Assembly: GCA_964632305.1 (NCBI GenBank)
Contig: CAZWBR010000020.1
Span: 1-64,000 of the forward strand
Reading direction: 5' to 3'
Length of the DNA: 64,000 bases
Source of the DNA: CAZWBR01 sp964632305
GTDB taxonomy: Bacteria; Bacteroidota; Bacteroidia; Bacteroidales; Prolixibacteraceae
Part shown: positions 51,904-63,300 of the stretch, piece after piece
How positions within the stretch are numbered: the stretch's first letter is position 1
Layout: every line of letters starts with the position of its first letter
The notes under the pieces: generated by a model
The model's input: only the letters and a program-made list of their open reading frames with translations
Told to the model about the DNA's origin: nothing
The model's database searches: none
Translations under genes and position numbers: made by a program

Positions 51904-54900
51904 ATTGTGATTCGCTTAAAAATCGGATCTTTGAACTATTGAATAACAGCTGTTCCGTTTACTGTAATTTTAATCTCTTTGTTGTGATTCGCTTAAAAAT
52001 TGGATCTTTGAACTATTGAATAACAGCCATCCCGGATTTGATGCCAAAACCAATAATGTTGTGATTCGCTTAAAAATTGGATCTTTGAACTATTGAATAA
52101 CAGCAGGTATTCGTAAATGGTAAATAGTCTAATAGTTGTGATTCGCTTAAAAATTGGATCTTTGAACTATTGAATAACAGCGATGTGACTGAATCGAGCC
52201 ATTTTGATGCAGTTGTGATTCGCTTAAAAATTGGATCTTTGAACTATTGAATAACAGCAAACGTTCTTGGTTTATTAAATGATTACAAGTTGTGATTCGC
52301 TTAAAAATTGGATCTTTGAACTATTGAATAACAGCGATATTTCACACCGCAATAATTGCAGCTGCGTTGTGATTCGCTTAAAAATTGGATCTTTGAACTA
52401 TTGAATAACAGCATCCTTTTTGCGCCCATGGTAAGGCGCTTGGTTGTGATTCGCTTAAAAATTGGATCTTTGAACTATTGAATAACAGCCCTCGGTCGAG
52501 ATACGATCTTAAACGCTTTGTTGTGATTCGCTTAAAAATTGGATCTTTGAACTATTGAATAACAGCGTTGTTCGCCAAGATTTGCGAATTCAGGCCGTTG
52601 TGATTCGCTTAAAAATTGGATCTTTGAACTATTGAATAACAGCAATGTTTTTTTAAAACTTTGTAAATTACTGGTTGTGATTCGCTTAAAAATTGGTTCT
52701 TTGAACTATTGAATAACAGCGTCAAACGATTCTTCTTTGTCCTACTTCATGTTGTGATTCGCTTAAAAATTGGATCTTTGAACTATTGAATAACAGCTAT
52801 GCAATTTTTGCAAATACAGGGCAAGGTGTTGTGATTCGCTTAAAAATTGGATCTTTGAACTATTGAATAACAACTTTGATAAGTTCGACCGCTACCAATT
52901 AGCTGTTGTGATTCGCTTAAAAATTGGATCTTTGAACTATTGAATAACAACCTTATTTGGGTGACCTGACGGCCAAAAAGGGTTGTGATTCGCTTAAAAA
53001 TTGGATCTTTGAACTATTGAATAACAACATTGAGTCATTGGGTTATTACGACAGCGCAGTTGTGATTCGCTTAAAAATTGGATCTTTGAACTATTGAATA
53101 ACAGCAGTTTTCATATCATTTAACGTTTTAATCCTGTTGTGATTCGCTTAAAAATTGGATCTTTGAACTATTGAATAACAGCCAATAACCTCCGAAAAGC
53201 ATAAGGCCTATTGTTGTGATTCGCTTAAAAATTGGATCTTTGAACTATTGAATAACAGCTCCTGCTTAAAACAGTAGCTAACCCTTACAGTTGTGATTCG
53301 CTTAAAAATTGGATCTTTGAACTATTGAATAACAGCGTCAAACGATTCTTCTTTGTCCTACTTCATGTTGTGATTCGCTTAAAAATTGGATCTTTGAACT
53401 ATTGAATAACAGCTCCTGCTTAAAACAGTAGCTAACCCTTACAGTTGTGATTCGCTTAAAAATTGGATCTTTGAACTATTGAATAACAGCTCTCTAGCGT
53501 TAGTTAGAATTTCATGTTTTGTTGTGATTCGCTTAAAAATTGGATCTTTGAACTATTGAATAACAGCAGCCAAACAACGAATTGTTTGCCACTCCCGGTT
53601 GTGATTCGCTTAAAAATTGGATCTTTGAACTATTGAATAACAGCCCTGATATTGAAATAGTAGGACATAACGATGTTGTGATTCGCTTAAAAATTGGATC
53701 TTTGAACTATTGAATAACAGCAAACTTTTTTTCTTGTCCGCGCAGCTAATAGTTGTGATTCGCTTAAAAATTGGATCTTTGAACTATTGAATAACAGCGG
53801 TTCTTCGGTTCAGGCGCACGCTCCAGCTGTTGTGATTCGCTTAAAAATTGGATCTTTGAACTATTGAATAACAACTGGCCGTCCTGGGACTAAAAAGATG
53901 GGGTTGTTGTGATTCGCTTAAAAATTGGATCTTTGAACTATTGAATAACAACCAAGCTGGTAAAAGGTCGCAGCCTGTTTGAGTTGTGATTCGCTTAAAA
54001 ATTGGATCTTTGAACTATTGAATAACAACTGGCCGTCCTGGGACTAAAAAGATGGGGTTGTTGTGATTCGCTTAAAAATTGGATCTTTGAACTATTGAAT
54101 AACAACGTCTTAGCTTCCGCATCAGTACAGCTCACAGTTGTGATTCGCTTAAAAATTGGATCTTTGAACTATTGAATAACAACTGCTGTATAGATTTTTG
54201 CTGCCATAATCAAGTTGTGATTCGCTTAAAAATTGGATCTTTGAACTATTGAATAACAACCGACTGTTTTAATTCAGTCAGATCGTTAATGTTGTGATTC
54301 GCTTAAAAATTGGATCTTTGAACTATTGAATAACAACAGCAGTCCGTGGAAGAACCGACACAATACCGTTGTGATTCGCTTAAAAATTGGATCTTTGAAC
54401 TATTGAATAACAACAGCAATCGAATAAACCGTAACAATCATGTTGTTGTGATTCGCTTAAAAATTGGATCTTTGAACTATTGAATAACAACGACGAATCG
54501 CCTGAATATCGTTATAAATCTGTTGTGATTCGCTTAAAAATTGGATCTTTGAACTATTGAATAACAACGAACAATGACCTATTGTTAACACCAGTACTGT
54601 TGTGATTCGCTTAAAAATTGGATCTTTGAACTATTGAATAACAACGCACAGGATTGGTACCATTTCATCACTCGGGTTGTGATTCGCTTAAAAATTGGAT
54701 CTTTGAACTATTGAATAACAACGATGTTGGAAGATGATACCTTTTGCCTGGTGTTGTGATTCGCTTAAAAATTGGATCTTTGAACTATTGAATAACAACG
54801 AATAAACGACACCGCCCAAGACGGGCAGGGTTGTGATTCGCTTAAAAATTGGATCTTTGAACTATTGAATAACAACTATGCGCCAAGCATGTCCATAACA

Positions 54901-57900
54901 TTGGGTGTTGTGATTCGCTTAAAAATTGGATCTTTGAACTATTGAATAACAACTCCAATGTTTATTTTCAAATGAGTAAACATGTTGTGATTCGCTTAAA
55001 AATTGGATCTTTGAACTATTGAATAACAACACCGCCATGATAAACCACCAATGGCCTACCGTTGTGATTCGCTTAAAAATTGGATCTTTGAACTATTGAA
55101 TAACAACAAGAGCAGTTTGTAGTCAGCACCATCCAAAGTTGTGATTCGCTTAAAAATTGGATCTTTGAACTATTGAATAACAACGCTATAATAGCAGAGA
55201 GTCTCTAACTCTTAGTTGTGATTCGCTTAAAAATTGGATCTTTGAACTATTGAATAACAACTGTTGAATTGTGTTGAACACATGTTGAATTGTTGTGATT
55301 CGCTTAAAAATTGGATCTTTGAACTATTGAATAACAACTCAAGCTACTTCCGAAGTGATTGGTCACAAGTTGTGATTCGCTTAAAAATTGGATCTTTGAA
55401 CTATTGAATAACAACCCGGGATACTTATAAGCCATAGCTGAATCAGTTGTGATTCGCTTAAAAATTGGATCTTTGAACTATTGAATAACAACGAGTTCAC
55501 TATCTTCAAATTACCGTGCAGGGTTGTGATTCGCTTAAAAATTGGATCTTTGAACTATTGAATAACAACGTCACATCAAAAGCCTCTTTAAAGAAATCAG
55601 TTGTGATTCGCTTAAAAATTGGATCTTTGAACTATTGAATAACAACCACCGCAGCCTTGACGCCCTGCCTTATCTTGTTGTGATTCGCTTAAAAATTGGA
55701 TCTTTGAACTATTGAATAACAACAACATGGTTAATTGTCCGTTTTGCTCAATTGTTGTGATTCGCTTAAAAATTGGATCTTTGAACTATTGAATAACAAC
55801 CAGTTGTTTTATGCCTAACTTCACCAATTAGTTGTGATTCGCTTAAAAATTGGATCTTTGAACTATTGAATAACAACCCTGATGTATTGCCTGTTACGCT
55901 TCCAGTAGTTGTGATTCGCTTAAAAATTGGATCTTTGAACTATTGAATAACAACCCACTACTCAATCCGTTGCCGAAGGGTTAGGTTGTGATTCGCTTAA
56001 AAATTGGATCTTTGAACTATTGAATAACAACCGGTTCTTATCCTGTCCTACTGTACCAGTAGTTGTGATTCGCTTAAAAATTGGATCTTTGAACTATTGA
56101 ATAACAACAATGTCGAATACCTGAACTAAACAACGCTTGTTGTGATTCGCTTAAAAATTGGATCTTTGAACTATTGAATAACAACTTTGGAAGGCTGAAC
56201 TACAGGAGAATCAAAGTTGTGATTCGCTTAAAAATTGGATCTTTGAACTATTGAATAACAACTGTTTTTTTGGACTGCGAGCCGTAAGGTAATGTTGTGA
56301 TTCGCTTAAAAATTGGATCTTTGAACTATTGAATAACAACTTGTGGGACCGCTTTGCGATCCATATGTCCGTTGTGATTCGCTTAAAAATTGGATCTTTG
56401 AACTATTGAATAACAACAAAACCTTTTTTAACAAGGCTATTTTCAAAGTTGTGATTCGCTTAAAAATTGGATCTTTGAACTATTGAATAACAACAAACTA
56501 TTGTAATCGGTCGTATGCTGAACAGTTGTGATTCGCTTAAAAATTGGATCTTTGAACTATTGAATAACAACCGCAAGTAGGGGGCAACATCGTAATCAAC
56601 GGTTGTGATTCGCTTAAAAATTGGATCTTTGAACTATTGAATAACAACATATTTTAAAATCTTTTGTCCGAACTCATTGTTGTGATTCGCTTAAAAATTG
56701 GATCTTTGAACTATTGAATAACAACTCCTGCACACATCCAGGCTAACGAATCCCTGTTGTGATTCGCTTAAAAATTGGATCTTTGAACTATTGAATAACA
56801 ACCACATCGTTTTTTCATAGCATATTCTATAGGTTGTGATTCGCTTAAAAATTGGATCTTTGAACTATTGAATAACAACTGTTGTTTTCATTATATACTT
56901 TGTAACATAGTTGTGATTCGCTTAAAAATTGGATCTTTGAACTATTGAATAACAACTCCGTAATGGACTTCCATAGTTAAAACAGGGTTGTGATTCGCTT
57001 AAAAATTGGATCTTTGAACTATTGAATAACAACCCCAATGCCAGGGCCATATACCTGGTTGGTGTTGTGATTCGCTTAAAAATTGGATCTTTGAACTATT
57101 GAATAACAACAGCGATGAACTGTTTGTTCCCTGAAAACTTGTTGTGATTCGCTTAAAAATTGGATCTTTGAACTATTGAATAACAACGTTTTTACCATGA
57201 TTAACAAGATCGTTTATGTTGTGATTCGCTTAAAAATTGGATCTTTGAACTATTGAATAACAACTGTATCACATCAACGGCGGAGTTGAGCAGTGTTGTG
57301 ATTCGCTTAAAAATTGGATCTTTGAACTATTGAATAACAACCTTTCCCAGATCAGTGTCACGAACTTCGAAGTTGTGATTCGCTTAAAAATTGGATCTTT
57401 GAACTATTGAATAACAACAGCGCGACCAGAAAACATCAACAGCCGTGTCGTTGTGATTCGCTTAAAAATTGGATCTTTGAACTATTGAATAACAACTTAT
57501 GGGCAAGGCTGCCGAGCTGCTCGACCGTTGTGATTCGCTTAAAAATTGGATCTTTGAACTATTGAATAACAACTTACATATGATTTTCCATTTGATGTGA
57601 ACTGTTGTGATTCGCTTAAAAATTGGATCTTTGAACTATTGAATAACAACTTAAGAACTCTATAAGCCTTTGCTTGACAGGTTGTGATTCGCTTAAAAAT
57701 TGGATCTTTGAACTATTGAATAACAACTGTTTGTTTGTCGTTGTCAGGGACTTCCCAGTTGTGATTCGCTTAAAAATTGGATCTTTGAACTATTGAATAA
57801 CAACCGATGAAAATTCGACCGATGAACCCACAGGGTTGTGATTCGCTTAAAAATTGGATCTTTGAACTATTGAATAACAACCGCGGACGGCCTGACCTAC

Positions 57901-58343
57901 AAATTACGCTTGTTGTGATTCGCTTAAAAATTGGATCTTTGAACTATTGAATAACAACATAGACAGCCGTATCTTTTGGAGCGCGTGTGTTGTGATTCGC
58001 TTAAAAATTGGATCTTTGAACTATTGAATAACAACACACTTTTAAACTACCTACTTCTTCTAATAGTTGTGATTCGCTTAAAAATTGGATCTTTGAACTA
58101 TTGAATAACAACAACCTGATAAAAGTCATACCCCCAGCCTTGGTTGTGATTCGCTTAAAAATTGGATCTTTGAACTATTGAATAACAACAATCTTCTCAG
58201 TATTAGAAGAATTGAAAAAGTTGTGATTCGCTTAAAAATTGGATCTTTGAACTATTGAATAACAACTACTCAATCGTTTTTCTAACAATGGTTGCTGTTG
58301 TGATTCGCTTAAAAATTGGATCTTTGAACTATTGAATAACAAC
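51904..58343 (+). CRISPR. Type II-C CRISPR array, 84 repeats and 83 spacers
   Basis: 47-bp repeat GTTGTGATTCGCTTAAAAAT... ending AACAGC or AACAAC. I located all 84 repeat starts. 81 spacers are 30 bp and two are 31 bp (at 56263 and 57419). Repeat 1 has two changes (A at position 1; C within AATCGG); repeat 11 has one (GGTTC). Ending AGC: repeats 1-12 and 16-25. Ending AAC: 13-15 and 26-84. Three spacers occur twice. The repeat orientation (GTTG first) by analogy with other II-C systems gives crRNA sense on the plus strand, toward cas2. Confidence 0.98.
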
Positions 58344-58419
58344 ATACCCTTGGTTAATCGGTTGGATGTTTGTTGTTTAAGTCGGAAAATGGAATCAAAA
58401 AACGGGCTGTTATTCGATA

Positions 58420-58447
58420 AAAAACCGGAGCTTGCTCCGGTTTTTTT
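58420..58447. terminator. Bidirectional terminator between array and cas2
   Basis: A perfect AAAACCGGAG/CTCCGGTTTT stem with a 4-nt loop and T/A runs on both sides. It separates the plus-strand array from the minus-strand cas operon. Confidence 0.85.
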
Positions 58448-58470
58448 GTTTCCTGAAGGATGGAAAGGCA

Positions 58471-58803
58471 TTAAAAAAGTTGCAGTTGCTGGACCTGAGG
58501 TTGTTTCTCGGCAGGTTTTTTCCCGTAAAAAAGTTCCATATCCCCGAATTGCTTATCCGTAATAGCCAATATTCCGATTTGACCAAGAGGCGGAAGATCA
58601 AGTTTTACCCGCTTGATATGTACATCTGCATTTTCACGGCTGGGACAGTGACGAAGGTAGATGCTGAACTGGAACATAGAAAACCCATCCTTGATCAGTT
58701 TCTTCCGAAAATCAGCATATATTTTCCGATCCTTTTTGGTTTCGGTCGGAAGGTCAAAGAATACCATTACCCACATAATCCGATATTCGCTTAATCGTTC
58801 CAT
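58471..58803 (-). CDS. cas2: CRISPR-associated endonuclease Cas2
   Basis: 110 residues. Begins with MWVMVFFDLPTETKKDR (Asp in the ferredoxin-like active site) and SMFQFSIYLRHCPSRENADVH. Partner of Cas1 in spacer integration. Stop 24 bp before the terminator; start 3 bp after the cas1 stop, so one operon. Confidence 0.95.
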   Translation of the reverse strand: MERLSEYRIMWVMVFFDLPTETKKDRKIYADFRKKLIKDGFSMFQFSIYLRHCPSRENADVHIKRVKLDLPPLGQIGILAITDKQFGDMELFYGKKPAEKQPQVQQLQLF

Positions 58804-58806
58804 TTC

Positions 58807-59721
58807 TTAATTTAACTCCGGGTATTCAATTTTTCGTTGTTCTCCCAAAAAACATTTTGCCAGTGAAGCGGTAGTTTGTTGAGTGGCCAGCATCAGTGGG
58901 CTTCGCCGGTTGTTGATGTTCACGTCCAATACCGGTATTTGCAATAGTTTGGATTTATGTTCTTTGGTCAGTTCTTCCGGGATCTCATCCTTAGCGAACA
59001 TGTTCAAAACCAACTGATCGACGAACGGGCGGTAGGGCTCCATAATATCGTCGGCCAGACAGTAGGCGTTGTAACGGTTTCGGTGATGGATCCCGAAGGT
59101 GGGCAGTAACCCGGAAGCCACGAGCGAACGGGCCACGGTGGCCCTGAGAATGGCATAACCGTAATTGAGCAGGTTATTGGGGGCAGCCCCGTCGGGATCG
59201 CGTCTGAAGGCAAGCTCAGAATCAAAAATCTCGCTCCAGTAATAGGCAGCAGCGCGTCCCTCGTGGTTTTCGGTATCCCCGCTTTTCACCTGGTCGGCCC
59301 AATACTTCATATTATCTGTTTTTCGTCCTCGCTGTTGGAGCAGGCGGGCCTGGTTCAATATTTTTTGCCGTACCGTTTGTTGCCAAAGCTGTTTGCGCAA
59401 AGGTTCCGAGGCCCCGATCTGGCTGGTAAACCTTTCCTGTTGAGTGGTATTCCCCTCCAGTGGCAATAGTAGACCTGAGGGCATGTGTCGGTTGTCGCAG
59501 GTGATAATGGCCACATTGTTTTCCAACAGCGCCCCAATCAGGAAATGGGTTAGCGTAATTTGGGGATGATCGATGACCAGTACCCCGATATCCTCGATCG
59601 GGATGGTGACGGTCCGATCTTTTTCCGGGAGCATGGAGGATTCCGGAAGACTGACGACCAGTTGTTCGTCCTTATATTTCAGGTAAGCCGGGTTGCCAAA
59701 ATAGAGGGTGCGTTTGATCAT
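58807..59721 (-). CDS. cas1: CRISPR-associated integrase Cas1
   Basis: 304 residues, type II-like length. Metal-binding residues visible: Glu154 in ENHEGRAAAYYW, His in TFGIHHRNRYN (about 212), and the acidic DDIMEPYRPFVD (Asp224/Glu228). With Cas2 it inserts new spacers. No csn2 or cas4 is present, which defines subtype II-C. The gene starts 11 bp after the transposase stop. Confidence 0.97.
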   Translation of the reverse strand: MIKRTLYFGNPAYLKYKDEQLVVSLPESSMLPEKDRTVTIPIEDIGVLVIDHPQITLTHFLIGALLENNVAIITCDNRHMPSGLLLPLEGNTTQQERFTSQIGASEPLRKQLWQQTVRQKILNQARLLQQRGRKTDNMKYWADQVKSGDTENHEGRAAAYYWSEIFDSELAFRRDPDGAAPNNLLNYGYAILRATVARSLVASGLLPTFGIHHRNRYNAYCLADDIMEPYRPFVDQLVLNMFAKDEIPEELTKEHKSKLLQIPVLDVNINNRRSPLMLATQQTTASLAKCFLGEQRKIEYPELN

Positions 59722-59732
59722 AGAATATTTGT

Positions 59733-60395
59733 TTAGGTCGATTTTGATTGATTATAATAATCGAGATTTTTTTGATGTAACTCGATAAATCCTTTTTTTC
59801 CACCGGTTATTTTCAGAAGATCATTGTATTCAACAATTCCAGATTCGTTACTTAAAATTGAGTGATATGAACTGTATTCCCAATCCTGAAAAGCTTTCCT
59901 GAATCCATGGTGAATCGGATTTCTGTGGGTATAAATAATAGCGTCTATTAGCTCTTGGTTGGTAATCAGGGTTTTTCGTTTAAAGTTTTTTATAAAGAGT
60001 GATCCGCTGCGGTTGTGGAGTTTATTAAATGCCTGGGTATAACTACTGAAAAGGTTGGCAAATTGTTTTGAAAGAAATTTTTCGATTTCAGAATTAGTGG
60101 GTTGGTCAGTAGGTGCTAAAGCTTTTCCAAAGTTTGGAACTTTGGAAAAGCTATTTAATCGGATAATTGCCTTTTGTTCTTTTATGCGAAGAACAAAATG
60201 AAAATGGTTTGGCATCAGGCACCATGCGTAAGTTTCGGCAATCGGTCCAATATGAAACTGGTATTTATCCAAAAAATACCGGAAATTGTCCGGTTCACGG
60301 AATAGATTCTCAAATTCATTGGCATGAATGGAAATGAACAAGGGAATTAAGGTAAATAATATTAATTCATTATTATAGAAACTCGATTCTGCCAT
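59733..60395 (-). CDS. REP-associated tyrosine (IS200-like) transposase, between cas1 and cas9
   Basis: About 220 residues from MAESSFYNN, whose ATG overlaps the cas9 stop by 23 nt; a longer frame begins at 60449. HUH motif MPNHFHFVLRIK with its two catalytic histidines, a Tyr in SSYTQAFNK about 53 residues later as the likely nucleophile, and the family block YTHRNPIHHGF. It lacks the inverted-repeat ends of a complete insertion sequence. It contains, in frame, a perfect 33-bp palindrome encoding SFSKVPNFGKA. Typical of RAYT proteins that manage REP palindromes. Its role in CRISPR function is unknown; it may be a chance insertion. Confidence 0.85.
   Translation of the reverse strand: MAESSFYNNELILFTLIPLFISIHANEFENLFREPDNFRYFLDKYQFHIGPIAETYAWCLMPNHFHFVLRIKEQKAIIRLNSFSKVPNFGKALAPTDQPTNSEIEKFLSKQFANLFSSYTQAFNKLHNRSGSLFIKNFKRKTLITNQELIDAIIYTHRNPIHHGFRKAFQDWEYSSYHSILSNESGIVEYNDLLKITGGKKGFIELHQKNLDYYNQSKST
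60120..60152. repeat. 33-bp perfect palindrome, copy 2, inside the transposase gene
   Basis: AGCTTTTCCAAAGTT, TGG, AACTTTGGAAAAGCT. Exact reverse complement of 32206-32238, including the three central bases. Confidence 0.9.
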
Positions 60396-63300
60396 CTGGT
60401 GTAATTTGAAAATCTCTCTCCTCAATGAAACAATTAAAATTATTTGCAACCATTGTTAATCTGGGTTGATAAATTCGACTGTCAAATAAGGTATAATCCT
60501 CATCAATATCTGAATCATTTCTAGCTTCCAAATGGTTTTGTAAGTAAATGCAATCCTGACCTTTTAAGTTAAATTTGTAAACATTAAATAATCTTTTGGA
60601 TAAATCACAATCTAAAAGTTCGTCAGGAGTTTCTTGCCACATAATTACCCGTGTTCCAACTTTAATTACAGCAGAAAGTGAAAATTTCTTTTTGTTTTCT
60701 TCAATTTCCCGATAATATGGTTCATTCCATAAATTACTGATATTTGAAATTTTTCTTTTTGTAATATCAAAAAAATTGAGTAATCTAAATTTTCGATCTA
60801 GTTTACCTTTGTTTATTCCTTCATACAATAGACAGATATAGTTTCCATCATTTTGAGCATAAAAGTTTTGTTTATAATTCCTGTTGTGAAGATGGATTGT
60901 CTTCTTTTTTGAAAAATAGGTCTGATTCTTAACTACAAGTGCTTTATCTTTCGTAAAGAAACCTCTTCCTGCAGCAACTTTACACCGTACATGCCTAATT
61001 GGACATAAAGGTTTCCCATTTTTATCAAATATTTTTTCTTTCCCATTTTTATCAAGCATCCAAATCGGTTCGTTGATTGCTATTGTGAAGGATTTAGTAT
61101 TACTAATTCTTTTTTGTACAGCATCTTCAATTGAATTCCTAACTTTGGGATCGATAATTTTTTCAAAATCCTTTTCGGATTTGAAACTAGTGATTGATTC
61201 TCTTTTTACCATTAACATCACATCATTCCCTTCCTTATCTTTGGGATATATAAATTGACCTTCTTCATTCTTTTTAAGAATACCTTTTTCATCTTTTAGT
61301 GGATATTTAATGGCTCCGAACCATGAATCTTTGTGTAACTGGGCTCGGATACAATCTCCTTTTTTAACTATAGGTATAGGTATTGAAATCGGAATCTTCT
61401 CTCCATTTTCAAAAATAAACTCACCTTTTTCATCCCTCTTATATAGCAATTCTCCATTTCTGTTTGTTCTGTATTTGATAGAACCATCTTCCTTGGTTTG
61501 GTATAAAATTTCACCCATTTTATTTTTTAGAGGAACAATTTTCCCTTTTACACGAACAAACTTTTTAGCTGGAGTCAGTGTTTGATCCTTTGAAATGTGG
61601 TTTATCAAGATGTGTTCTTCAATAAATTCAGAAATATTGGATACATTACCTAAGTTGCAACTTTTTCTTTCATTCTCTAGCTCATATCTGAGATGTTCAA
61701 CATTTTCAAATCGTTTTTTCTCTTCAATTTCATAAAATAGGTTTAACATTTTATCTCGTTTGGAGGAAGATGGAATTAATGTAAGAATAGCTGCATCAAT
61801 AGCATGATGCGAATGTTTATCACGACACTTTTTTTCATCAATACTTTGCACACCAAGCATCTTTCTAAAATCAGCAGTAACAGAACCTTTTTGAACATCA
61901 ACACTATTAAAAACTGATTTTAAATATAGCGTAGCATACTTTGTAATGATTCTTGTATCTACCAATTGGCTGTTTTTGAATCCACTATTGACTTCCTCCA
62001 TTTTAAAACGGTTAAGTTTATTTTGCCAGTAGTCTAATTCCATTTGCCATAAATGACGCTGTCTTATTGCCCTATCCTTAATTTCTTTTGTTTGTGCTTG
62101 TTTTGCTTTGGTTTTCCAAAAATTGACATTGTCAATTAACCGATCAACCTTTTCTTCCCAAGGTTGTAATCTATCTAAAATCTCTTTGTAGTTAGCAAGT
62201 TGAGAAGGAATCTTATTTTTCTTAATCTGTCGGTTGAAATGGAAATCACAAACGGTGAGATTAGCAAGTGAATTATCAAAAGAAATGCTTCTTGGTATGG
62301 TATGTTCGAAGTCTATCTTGCTTTCAGTGAATAGGTCAGAAATTTTAATCAATTTTCCGGTATATATACATCGACAACCTTGTTCTAACCAAAGACGATA
62401 TTTAGTAACGTCTTTACTGTAAGCTATTCCTCTTTCTTTTGATTTCTTTTTTTGTTTAGTTTCAGGATCTGAAATTCTAATTTCCCCAGTTTCAGGAATT
62501 TCATATTGTTCCAGAAGAATTCTTGCCTTATCAATTTCATCGTTGGAAATTGTTCTTTCAGTATTTCCATATAGCTCTTTAATAGCTTCTTCAAAAATTC
62601 TGTTTTCTTTTTCTCTTTCCTTTTGGTAGGTTTCAATTGCCCATCGCATATTTGCATCATTCAAATCTTTGGCAGTTTCAATAACAATTCGGGTATATTC
62701 ATTAATAGTCCCTTCTTTTAGTAGATGATTAATCACTTTTCTCAATTCATGGAGAGTCCGCATAGCCATTGGGTTTTTGAATGCTCCAATTTTGGGGGAT
62801 GCCAATAATTTAAGAGATAAAATAGCGTTTTTCCATTCTATCGTTTGTTCCCTGGCTGGACTATAGAATTCAATTTGAGAGGGATGGTACAATTTATTCA
62901 ATTTCTTACAAGCAGGACATTGACATGGCAATTCAGTTAAAGGATCAATTGAGTGATTGGGACAATGCAGAAAATCAAATCTGGAATCATTGGCTAGAAA
63001 ACTCTTTAGGGTTTCTCCCAATTTAGGTACTCGATAAAAATCACGTTTGGAAGAGGCGAAGAATTGCTGGTAATAATCATTCACTTCTTTTAATAGGTTT
63101 ACTTTTATGTCTTGAGTCATTTTTTCCCATGATTTTTCCCCAAAACTTTCAATAGCTGTTTTTTCAATTTCCAATAAATCAGATTGGTCTAACTGATAGT
63201 CCGTATTTTTATGTCCAAATTGTTCATCAAGCTCCAGTGATTTGTAGTTGGCAATTAAGTTATTGACGATACTTAAAATCTTTTTTTCATTGCGGTTATC

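Noticed and set aside
58232..58601. Short frames on both strands covering the end of the CRISPR array and the terminator
   Set aside because: They consist of repeat, spacer and terminator sequence and overlap cas2.
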